From NCBI GenBank assembly GCA_034927285.1, contig JAYFQF010000029.1, forward strand, positions 1 to 14,137: 14,137 nt of DNA, in the 5' to 3' direction. The DNA comes from JAYFQF01 sp034927285. Lineage in GTDB: Bacteria; Bacillota; Peptococcia; DRI-13; UBA5745. The notes under the pieces are model-generated. The model was not told the DNA's origin. It did no database searches and saw only the letters and a program-made list of their open reading frames with translations. A program made the translations under genes and the position numbers. Shown in pieces: positions 5,253 to 11,615 of the stretch. Numbering within the stretch: position 1 is the first letter of the stretch; every line of letters starts with the position of its first letter.

Positions 5253-8009
5253 ATGAGTATCAGCATCTCCCCAATCAGCTTCACCTTAAATGGCGAAAGC
5301 CGCGTACTGACGGACCAGGAATGCCAAATGACCCTTTTACAGTACCTGCGGGGCAAAGCCTGCCTGAAAGGAACCAAAGAAGGCTGCTCCACCGGCCACT
5401 GCGGCGCCTGTACCGTCCTGATCGACGGGAAAACGGCCCGGGCCTGCATCACAAAGACCTCCCGTCTGGAAGGAAAATCCGTCACTACCATCGAAGGCCT
5501 GGCGGCTCCCGGAGAACTGCACCCTATCCAAAAAGCCTTTTTAGATACCGGTGCCATCCAATGCGGGTTCTGCACCCCGGGCATGATTCTGGCCGCCAAG
5601 GCCCTTTTGGATCAGACTCTCACTCCCAGCCCCCAGGAAATTGAAAAAGCGTTCAAGCATAATTACTGCCGCTGCACCGGATACGTAAAGATTATCCAGG
5701 CTGTGGAGCTGGCGGCCGCAAGGCTCAGGGGGGAGGAAGACCCCTGCCCGGAAAACTGGGAGCGCACCCGGGTATTCCGCCAGCAGGAAGACGGCGATCC
5801 TGTGGAGATATGTGAAAATCAGGCGGCGGAAAAAACCGCCGGCGACGTTCTGGGCCTGCCTCTTTGGGATGCCGACGGTCCGGCCAAGGCTCAGGGCACC
5901 CTGAAATACGCCGACGACATCGAGCTGCCGGGCACCCTTTACGGCGCTCCGGTCTGGTCGGGTCATGCCCACGCCCGGGTACTTTCGGTGGACACGGCGG
6001 CGGCGGAAGCCCTGCCCGGGGTCCTTGGGGTTCTGACCGCCCGGGACGTTCCCGGGAAAAATGCCTACGGTCTGCTGCAGGCGGACCAGCCGGTGTTTTG
6101 TGATACGGAAGTCCGGTTTTGCCGGGACGTAGTGGCCCTGGCCGTAGCGGAAAGCCCGGCGTCGGCCCAGGCCGCCGCTGCCGCCGTTAAGGTGGAGTAT
6201 GAGATTTTACCGGCGGTATTCGATATGAAAGAAGCCAAAGCCAAAGGTCAGATCCATAAAGAGCTCTCCCATACCGTGGGAGATCCCGACGCCGCCGCCA
6301 AAGAACCCGGACTGCTTAAGCTGTCCGGGCACTTCACCACGCCTTATGTGGAGCACGCTTATCTGGAACCGGAGTCCTGCAGTGCCTGCTATAGTCCGGA
6401 AAAGGGCCTGACGGTTTATGCGCCCACCCAGTCGCCCTTTGAAATGCGCCGGATCCTTTCCGGCGTAATGGATATGCCCCAGGAAAAAATCCGGATCATC
6501 GTTACGCCTATCGGCGGCGGGTTCGGCAGCAAAGCCGACCCTACCCTGGAAGCCGCCGCCGCCGTTGCCGCTTACCGCCTGGGCCGCCCGGTAAAAATCA
6601 CCCTGAGCCGGGAAGAGTCCTTAGGCACCAGCACCAAACGCCACCCTTATGAAATGGATTATGAGGTGGGCCTGGACAAAGACGGCTTCCTGCGTTATTT
6701 CAAGGCGGAACTTTTATCCGACGGCGGTCCCTATATGAACCTGAGCGCCCGGGTCATCGACCAGGCCTGTATTTTTTCCGTAGGCCCTTACCGCATGCCC
6801 AACGGCCGGGTCAGCGGCCGGGCGGTCCGGACAAACAACCTGCCCGGCAGCGCCTTCCGGGGTTTTGGGATCAATCAGGTAAATTTCTGCATGGAAACTC
6901 TGCTGGACGAGGCGGCGGAAAAATTGGGCATCGACCCCTTTGAGCTGAGACTCAAAAACTGTTTTAAACTGATGGATCAGACCCTGTCCGGCGAATATCT
7001 GCAAAAAAGCCTGGGCATCCGGGACTGTCTCCTGATCTGCCGGGACGCCACCAGGGAAGCGCTGGCCAAATATGCGGAAAAATACCCTCAGGGCGGTAAG
7101 GTCCTGGGCTGGGGCATGGCCAGCGGCTTCAAAAACGTCGGCGCCGGCAAGGGCAAGGTGGACGACGCCGGCGCCATTATCACGGAAAAAGCCGGCGGCC
7201 GCCTGGAGCTCAGGGTCTCCGGCATCGACATGGGCCAGGGCTTTCGCACCGCCATGCTGCAGTTGGCGGCGGAGGCTTTGGACTGGGATCCCGGCTTGAT
7301 CGACGTCGTCAACGGCGACACCGATCAAACCCTGCATCACGGCAACGCCGTAGGCGAGCGCCAGACCCTGATCAGCGGCAGCGCCGTGGTGGGCGCCGCC
7401 AAAGCCTTCAACGAAAAGCTGGCGGCCCGCCAGGCCGGCGGGATTTCTCAGGAACCCCTTTCCGCATCTTATACTTATGTGGCTCCCAAAACCTTTGCCC
7501 TTTATGATGTGGAGGGCCGGGCCTCCGTTTCCCCTTACGAATATCATAATTATCCCGCTTACGCTTACGCCGCCCAGTCGGCCATCCTGGAAGTGGATAC
7601 GGACACCGGAAAGGTCCGGGTCCTGGAAGTGGTCTGCGCCCATGATCTGGGCCGGGTCATCAATCCCCATGTGGTGGAAGGCCAATTGGAAGGCAGCTGT
7701 TCCATGGGCATCGGCTATGCCCTGTCGGAGGAAATGCCTGTAACCCAGGGCCGGCCGGCGGTAAAATACTACGGCCAGCTGGGTTTGCCAACTATTGACG
7801 AAACGCCGTATTATGATATCCTACTACTGGAGGATCCTGATCCTACAGGCCCCTTCGGCGCCAAGGGCGTGTCGGAGGTAGCCACGGTGCCCATGACGCC
7901 GGCGGTGATTAATGCCATTGCCAACGCCTGCGGCATCCGGCTCCGCAGTCTGCCGGCCCGGCCCCAGGATGTGCTTGCGGCGTTAGGCGCGAAGGATCAG
8001 GTCCGCTGA
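5253..8009 (+). CDS. Single-chain [2Fe-2S]/molybdopterin hydroxylase, xanthine dehydrogenase family (possibly selenium-dependent type)
   Basis: This 918-residue protein fuses the iron-sulfur and molybdenum subunits. The first plant-type [2Fe-2S] cluster uses Cys45, Cys50, Cys53 and Cys65. The second uses CGFC (104-107) and CRC (139-141). After a linker (about 155-205) comes the molybdopterin part with GGGFGSK (from about residue 421), AFRGFG (about 533-538, the substrate-site Arg of XDH), DMGQGFRT, and the C-terminal GAKGVSE (869-875) with the catalytic Glu875. Enzymes of this family hydroxylate purines or other N-heterocycles. A two-domain single chain without a FAD domain matches the layout of selenium-dependent xanthine dehydrogenases, but the labile selenium ligand leaves no codon to see. 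No FAD subunit gene is in the window. Start: ATG 5253 with AGGAGG 6 nt upstream. mnmA follows after 27 nt, probably in the same transcript. The substrate is not determined. Confidence 0.85.
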   Translation: MSISISPISFTLNGESRVLTDQECQMTLLQYLRGKACLKGTKEGCSTGHCGACTVLIDGKTARACITKTSRLEGKSVTTIEGLAAPGELHPIQKAFLDTGAIQCGFCTPGMILAAKALLDQTLTPSPQEIEKAFKHNYCRCTGYVKIIQAVELAAARLRGEEDPCPENWERTRVFRQQEDGDPVEICENQAAEKTAGDVLGLPLWDADGPAKAQGTLKYADDIELPGTLYGAPVWSGHAHARVLSVDTAAAEALPGVLGVLTARDVPGKNAYGLLQADQPVFCDTEVRFCRDVVALAVAESPASAQAAAAAVKVEYEILPAVFDMKEAKAKGQIHKELSHTVGDPDAAAKEPGLLKLSGHFTTPYVEHAYLEPESCSACYSPEKGLTVYAPTQSPFEMRRILSGVMDMPQEKIRIIVTPIGGGFGSKADPTLEAAAAVAAYRLGRPVKITLSREESLGTSTKRHPYEMDYEVGLDKDGFLRYFKAELLSDGGPYMNLSARVIDQACIFSVGPYRMPNGRVSGRAVRTNNLPGSAFRGFGINQVNFCMETLLDEAAEKLGIDPFELRLKNCFKLMDQTLSGEYLQKSLGIRDCLLICRDATREALAKYAEKYPQGGKVLGWGMASGFKNVGAGKGKVDDAGAIITEKAGGRLELRVSGIDMGQGFRTAMLQLAAEALDWDPGLIDVVNGDTDQTLHHGNAVGERQTLISGSAVVGAAKAFNEKLAARQAGGISQEPLSASYTYVAPKTFALYDVEGRASVSPYEYHNYPAYAYAAQSAILEVDTDTGKVRVLEVVCAHDLGRVINPHVVEGQLEGSCSMGIGYALSEEMPVTQGRPAVKYYGQLGLPTIDETPYYDILLLEDPDPTGPFGAKGVSEVATVPMTPAVINAIANACGIRLRSLPARPQDVLAALGAKDQVR

Positions 8010-8036
8010 ATCCAGAAAATAAGGAGTTTTTCCTTC

Positions 8037-9110
8037 ATGACCAAACGGGCACTGATCGCCATGAGCGGCGGCGTGGACTCCTCCGTGGCCGCCTGCCTGA
8101 TCAAGGAGCAGGGATACGAGGCCATCGGCATCACCCTGAAGCTTTTTAATAATGAGGACGTGGGGGAAAGCAGAGAGAAAACCTGCTGTTCCTTGGACGA
8201 TATCCAGGATGCCCGCCGGGTGGCGGAAAATTTGGGGTTACCCTACTATGTGCTGAATTTCAAAGAAAGCTTCGGCGATCAGGTCATCGGCCGTTTCGTG
8301 GAGGCGTATATAAACGGCGCCACCCCTAACCCCTGCATCGACTGTAACCGCTACATCAAATTCGACAGGCTTTTGGAGCGCAGCCGCCAGCTGGAATGCG
8401 ATTATGTGGTCACCGGCCACTATGCCGGGATCGCTTATGACGCAGGCAGCGGCCGCTATTTGCTGAAAAAGGGGCTGGACCGGTCCAAGGACCAGAGTTA
8501 CGTCCTTTATTCTCTGACCCAGGACCAATTAGCCCATACCCTGCTGCCTTTAGGCCAACTGACAAAGCCGGAGGTCCGCGGGATTGCCGAAGCCCACGGC
8601 TTTATCAACGCTCAAAAGCGGGACAGCCAGGATATCTGCTTTGTTAAAAACGGCGACTACGCCCGGTTTATCGAAGAGTATACCGGTAAAAACTTCCCGC
8701 CGGGGGATTATGTGGACCGGGAAGGCCGGGTGCTGGGCCGTCATAAAGGCATCATCCGCTATACCATCGGCCAGCGCAAAGGCCTGGGGCTGCCCTTTGA
8801 TCCCCCCTTATTTGTTTACGCAAAAAACGTCCGGGACAATACTATTGTCCTGGCGCCGGAAGCCGACCTTTATACCCAAACCCTGGAGGCCGCGGATATC
8901 AATCTCATCGCCTGCCCCCGCCTGGAACGACCCATGCGGGTAACGGCCAAGGTCCGCTATAAGCAGCCGGCCCAGGCTGCCACGGTAGAACAAACCGCCG
9001 CGGACCGGGTTCGGCTGACCTTTGACCAGCCTCAAAGGGCCATCGCCAAGGGCCAGGCCGTGGTCTTTTACGACGGCGACGTGGTGGTGGGCGGCGGCAG
9101 GATCCTCTGA
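8037..9110 (+). CDS. mnmA: tRNA-uridine 2-sulfurtransferase MnmA
   Basis: This 357-residue cytoplasmic enzyme activates U34 of tRNA-Lys, tRNA-Glu and tRNA-Gln with ATP and inserts sulfur to make 2-thiouridine. It has the PP-loop SGGVDS (10-15), TCCSLDDIQDAR (49-60), the catalytic Cys103 in CIDCNRYIKF, and the persulfide Cys201 in DSQDICFV. IRYTIGQRKGLG and a C-terminal beta-barrel ending in VVGGGRIL complete the usual full length. The ATG at 8037 follows AAGGAG with a 10-nt gap. It starts 27 nt after the molybdenum hydroxylase stop and ends before a strong terminator, so it is the last gene of that transcript. No cysteine desulfurase gene is seen next to it. Confidence 0.95.
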   Translation: MTKRALIAMSGGVDSSVAACLIKEQGYEAIGITLKLFNNEDVGESREKTCCSLDDIQDARRVAENLGLPYYVLNFKESFGDQVIGRFVEAYINGATPNPCIDCNRYIKFDRLLERSRQLECDYVVTGHYAGIAYDAGSGRYLLKKGLDRSKDQSYVLYSLTQDQLAHTLLPLGQLTKPEVRGIAEAHGFINAQKRDSQDICFVKNGDYARFIEEYTGKNFPPGDYVDREGRVLGRHKGIIRYTIGQRKGLGLPFDPPLFVYAKNVRDNTIVLAPEADLYTQTLEAADINLIACPRLERPMRVTAKVRYKQPAQAATVEQTAADRVRLTFDQPQRAIAKGQAVVFYDGDVVVGGGRIL

Positions 9111-9185
9111 AAGCCCGGCGGTCCAATGAAAAAAGAGCGCGGTGCCTTTATTCCGGAGGAGGCATAATTTAAAAAGAATAAAAGG

Positions 9186-9240
9186 AAAAGAGGCTTCCCC
9201 CGGCGAACCATCCTCGCCGGAAGAAAGCCTCTTTTGTTTT
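9186..9240 (+). terminator. Rho-independent terminator after mnmA
   Basis: AAAAGAGGCTT (9186-9196) pairs with AAGCCTCTTTT (9225-9235), with an inner CCGGCGA/TCGCCGG stem and the loop ACCATCC, followed by GTTTT. The outer arms are A/T-rich on both sides, so it may also end transcription of the convergent trpB2 gene. Confidence 0.85.
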
Positions 9241-9277
9241 ATCGATCGTAATTTACGGCCTTAATTTCCGGCGCCCC

Positions 9278-10657
9278 TTAATCCACCTTGGGCAGGGTGG
9301 CAAAGCCCCGTTCAAGTTCTTCGTCCGTGGGGATATAGTCGTTCATGGAACCGTCGTTATAGGCCATATAAGCGGCCATATCAAAATATCCGGTGCCGGT
9401 AAGGCCGAAGAGGATCGTCTTGGCTTCCTTCCTCCCCCTGCAGGCCAGGGCCTCGTCCATCGCAGCCCGGATCGCGTGGGCGGATTCCGGCGCCGGCAGG
9501 ATGCCCTCGCAGCGGGCAAAGAAGCTGGCCGCGTCAAAAACCCTGGTCTGCTCATAAGAGCAGGCTTCCAGATAGCCGTCATGGTACAGCTGGGACAGGA
9601 TACTGTTCATTCCGTGATACCGCAGGCCGCCGGCATGGCCCGGCGCCGGCATGAAGCCGCTGCCCAGGGTGTACATCTTCAAAAGGGGCGTGGTTTTCCC
9701 GGTATCGCCAAAGTCGTAGGCAAAGCGTCCCCGGGTCAGACTGGGGCAGGAAGCCGGTTCCACGGCGATGAAGCGGATATTGTTTTCGCCTTTGATTCTG
9801 CCGGCCATGAAAGGCGCCAGAAGCCCTCCCAGATTGGAACCGCCGCCGGCGCAGCCGATGATCACGTCCGGCTCCACGCCGTATTTATCCAGTGCCGCCT
9901 TAGCCTCCAGCCCGATGACGGACTGATGCAGCAGCACGTGGTTTAATACGCTGCCCAGTACATAGCGGCTGTCCTCTCCTTTCAGCGCCACTTCGATAGC
10001 TTCGGAGATGGCGCAGCCCAAAGAGCCGCCGGTTTCCGGCATTTCCGCCAGGATGCGGCGGCCTGCCTCGGTGGTGTCGGAAGGAGAAGGGATCACCCTG
10101 GCGCCATAAGTTTCCATGACGGCCTTCCGATAGGGCTTTTGCTGGCTGGAAACCTTCACCATGTAGACGTCCAGGTCCAGGCCGAAGTAAGCGCAGGCCA
10201 TGGATAAAGCGGTCCCCCACTGACCGGCTCCGGTCTCTGTGGTCACCTTTTTCAGACCCTGTTTTTTGGCGTAATACACCTGGGCGACAGCGGAGTTCAG
10301 CTTATGGGAGCCGGAAGTGTTGGAGCCTTCGAATTTATAGTAAATCCGGGCCGGCGTATCCAAGGCTTTTTCCAGGGAGTAGGCCCGGACTACCGGGGAA
10401 GGCCGGTACATTTTGTAATAATTCCGGATCTCCTCAGGGATTTCGATATAGGACCGGGTGGTGTTCAGCTCCTGTTCGATCAGCCCGTCGCAGAAGACCG
10501 GCCGCAGATCCTCGGCGGTGCAGGGCTTCAGGGTGCCGGGATGCAGGAGGGGCGCGGGTTTGGTTTTCATCTCCGGACGAAGATCAAACCAATATTTCGG
10601 CATCTCCTCTTCGGTTAAATAGATTTTGCAGGGTATGTTCCGATTTTTTTCTGTCAT
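9278..10657 (-). CDS. trpB: TrpB2-type tryptophan synthase beta chain (PLP enzyme)
   Basis: This 459-residue enzyme belongs to the TrpB2 branch, which is longer than the classical TrpB (about 400) and has an extra N-terminal segment. Visible motifs are GSNTSGSHKLNSA with the PLP Lys119, TETGAGQWG with catalytic Glu141, and CAGGGSN (269-275) binding the PLP phosphate. The family condenses indole with L-serine to L-tryptophan. No trpA or other trp gene is next to it, so it may use free indole or indole from elsewhere. I chose the ATG at 10657, which has AAAGGA 8 nt upstream; the frame extends 51 codons further, but these overlap the T-box terminator and are not coding. The gene is controlled by the T-box leader just upstream, whose Trp specifier supports the tryptophan role. 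Confidence 0.9.
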   Translation of the reverse strand: MTEKNRNIPCKIYLTEEEMPKYWFDLRPEMKTKPAPLLHPGTLKPCTAEDLRPVFCDGLIEQELNTTRSYIEIPEEIRNYYKMYRPSPVVRAYSLEKALDTPARIYYKFEGSNTSGSHKLNSAVAQVYYAKKQGLKKVTTETGAGQWGTALSMACAYFGLDLDVYMVKVSSQQKPYRKAVMETYGARVIPSPSDTTEAGRRILAEMPETGGSLGCAISEAIEVALKGEDSRYVLGSVLNHVLLHQSVIGLEAKAALDKYGVEPDVIIGCAGGGSNLGGLLAPFMAGRIKGENNIRFIAVEPASCPSLTRGRFAYDFGDTGKTTPLLKMYTLGSGFMPAPGHAGGLRYHGMNSILSQLYHDGYLEACSYEQTRVFDAASFFARCEGILPAPESAHAIRAAMDEALACRGRKEAKTILFGLTGTGYFDMAAYMAYNDGSMNDYIPTDEELERGFATLPKVD

Positions 10658-10665
10658 GTCAAGCA

Positions 10666-10690
10666 TCCTTTCTGAAGCGTATCCCGCTTC
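10666..10690 (-). other. Small hairpin next to the trpB2 ribosome-binding site
   Basis: On the minus strand, GAAGCG (10690-10685) and CGCTTC (10679-10674) form a 6-bp stem with a 5-nt loop, ending 2 nt before the Shine-Dalgarno AAAGGA (10671-10666). It lies downstream of the T-box terminator. It may shape ribosome access or be incidental. Confidence 0.35.
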
Positions 10691-10710
10691 GGTTTTTTGT
10701 TTTTGGGAAT

Positions 10711-10746
10711 AAAAAAAGACTTTCATCCCGAAATGGGACAAAAGTC
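10711..10746 (-). terminator. Regulated terminator of the T-box leader
   Basis: On the minus strand, GACTTTTGTCCC (10746-10735) pairs over all 12 positions (two G-U) with GGGATGAAAGTC (10729-10718) around the 5-nt loop ATTTC, followed by seven T's. Its 5' arm overlaps the sequence that the antiterminator needs. Confidence 0.9.
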
Positions 10747-11003
10747 GAAAAACACTTCTGCGGTACCACCCACATTGGCCCAAAGGCCCACTTTGCTCAC
10801 GCACCAACATGCGCGCCTTCCGGATAACGGGTAAGGTCCCCGTCGGCTCCTACTTTCCCGGTTTTCCCCGGGATTTCAGGCCGCCCTCCTGAGTCCATTC
10901 GACGCAGCTTCCCTCACCGCACTCTCACCGACGGCGGCTCTCTTTGGATTTCAGCAAGCGGGTACTTCTCTCTTTCAACGGTTTGATCCGCTATTGGATT
11001 ATG
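10711..11003 (-). promoter_or_regulatory. T-box leader, tRNA-Trp specific (UGG specifier), controlling trpB2
   Basis: Reading the minus strand from about 11003, the leader has AGTA of the 5' specifier-loop strand and a stem pairing CGC-GCT with AGC-GCG. It then has the AG-bulge/distal motif AGAGAGCC...GGTGAGAG. The 3' specifier strand is GAA-TGG-ACTC, so the specifier codon is UGG (10897-10895), tryptophan. The T-box sequence AATGTGGGTGGTACCGC (10776-10760) presents UGGU (10768-10765) for the tRNA acceptor end. The terminator at 10711-10746 follows. AATG-GG of the T-box can pair with CCCATT of the terminator's 5' arm and loop, giving the expected antiterminator. Uncharged tRNA-Trp would therefore turn trpB2 on. 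The T in the variable position would pair with A73 or wobble with G73. Confidence 0.9.
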
Positions 11004-11009
11004 GGCTAA

Positions 11010-11038
11010 ATACTACAACTCCCTTTCTGAGTTGTCAA
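11010..11038 (-). promoter_or_regulatory. Sigma-A promoter of the T-box-trpB2 transcript
   Basis: TTGACA (11038-11033) and TAGTAT (11015-11010) are 17 bp apart on the minus strand. The -35 is a perfect consensus and the -10 has 5 of 6 matches. Transcription would start near 11003, just before T-box stem I. Confidence 0.85.
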
Positions 11039-11050
11039 GTGGCTTTTGGT

Positions 11051-11072
11051 AAAAAAATCAGCTTCCTGCTGA
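11051..11072 (-). terminator. Terminator after the DtxR-family regulator
   Basis: On the minus strand, TCAGC-AGGAA-GCTGA is followed by seven T's. It lies about 45 bp after the regulator's stop codon and just upstream of the trpB2 promoter, so the two transcripts are insulated. The stem is short (5 bp). Confidence 0.65.
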
Positions 11073-11113
11073 AAAAGCCGGCCCAGCGCCAAAAAAAATT
11101 TTGTCTTTTCCTT

Positions 11114-11491
11114 TCAGGCCCTGTTCAATGCCGACAGATGGGCGATCATTTTTTCCATGCTTTCCCGGCTGATCACATGTTCGATATTACAGGCGTCGGC
11201 CTCCGCCACGGTTTCCTCCACCCCCAGGACTTCCACAAAGTAACGGGTCAGAGCCTTGTGCCTGCCGTAAACCTCATTGGCCTTGACCCGGCCGGTCTCC
11301 GTCAGCCGGATCAGCCGGTCCCGGTCCATGGTGATATAGTTCTGTTCTTTCAGCAAAGTCATGGCCCGGCTGATGCTTGGCTTGGAAAAGCCCAAGGCGG
11401 CCGCCACGTCCACCGAACGTACGTACCCGTTTTTTTCTTCCAGCATCAAAATCGTCTCCAAGTAATCTTCCCCGGATTTATGCAGAGCCAT
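11114..11491 (-). CDS. MntR/DtxR-family metal-dependent transcriptional repressor
   Basis: This 125-residue protein has an N-terminal winged helix (about 1-65; VDVAAALGFSKPSISRAMTLL is the HTH) and a metal-binding dimerisation domain. It has no C-terminal SH3 domain, so it is MntR-sized. Aligning by eye to Bacillus MntR, the metal ligands are Asp9, Glu12, His78, Glu104 and His105, but the position of MntR Glu99 is Cys101. Cys at that site is typical of iron-sensing DtxR/IdeR, whereas Asp9 is typical of MntR. The metal (Mn or Fe) is therefore uncertain. The ATG at 11491 follows GGAG with an 8-nt gap; an ATG two codons earlier is too close to the ribosome site. It has its own promoter and terminator and no adjacent metal transporter in the window. 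Confidence 0.85.
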   Translation of the reverse strand: MALHKSGEDYLETILMLEEKNGYVRSVDVAAALGFSKPSISRAMTLLKEQNYITMDRDRLIRLTETGRVKANEVYGRHKALTRYFVEVLGVEETVAEADACNIEHVISRESMEKMIAHLSALNRA

Positions 11492-11530
11492 AAACATCTC
11501 TCCCTAATTGAATAATAATTACTTATATTT

Positions 11531-11559
11531 ATTTTACCATAATATTGGTCCCGGCACAA
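11531..11559 (-). promoter_or_regulatory. Putative sigma-A promoter of the DtxR-family regulator
   Basis: TTGTGC (11559-11554) and TAAAAT (11536-11531) are 17 bp apart on the minus strand and about 40 bp upstream of the start codon. The stretch between the -10 and the start is very AT-rich (11510-11530) and could hold an autoregulatory site, but I see no clean palindrome. Confidence 0.55.
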
Positions 11560-11615
11560 CCGTTTTAAGCGGAGAAAAGCCGGGCCCGGAGAGTTGCTCA
11601 GGCTCCAGGGAAAAC

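Noticed and set aside
6714..7685. A 323-codon open frame on the minus strand inside the molybdenum hydroxylase gene
   Set aside because: It is a shadow of a GC-rich gene: the plus-strand frame has all XDH motifs, and the minus-strand peptide has no recognisable domain or ribosome site.
5253..8009. Selenocysteine in the molybdenum hydroxylase
   Set aside because: There is no in-frame TGA; selenium in this enzyme family is a labile cofactor ligand and not encoded.
10658..10810. N-terminal 51-codon extension of the TrpB2 frame
   Set aside because: It lies in the T-box and terminator, which would have to be RNA structure rather than coding sequence.
11560..11615. Terminator after the sigma-54 activator
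   Set aside because: GC-rich sequence with AGCC/GGCT arms and a CTTTTC tail is present, but the stem is short and the loop long, so no convincing hairpin could be drawn.
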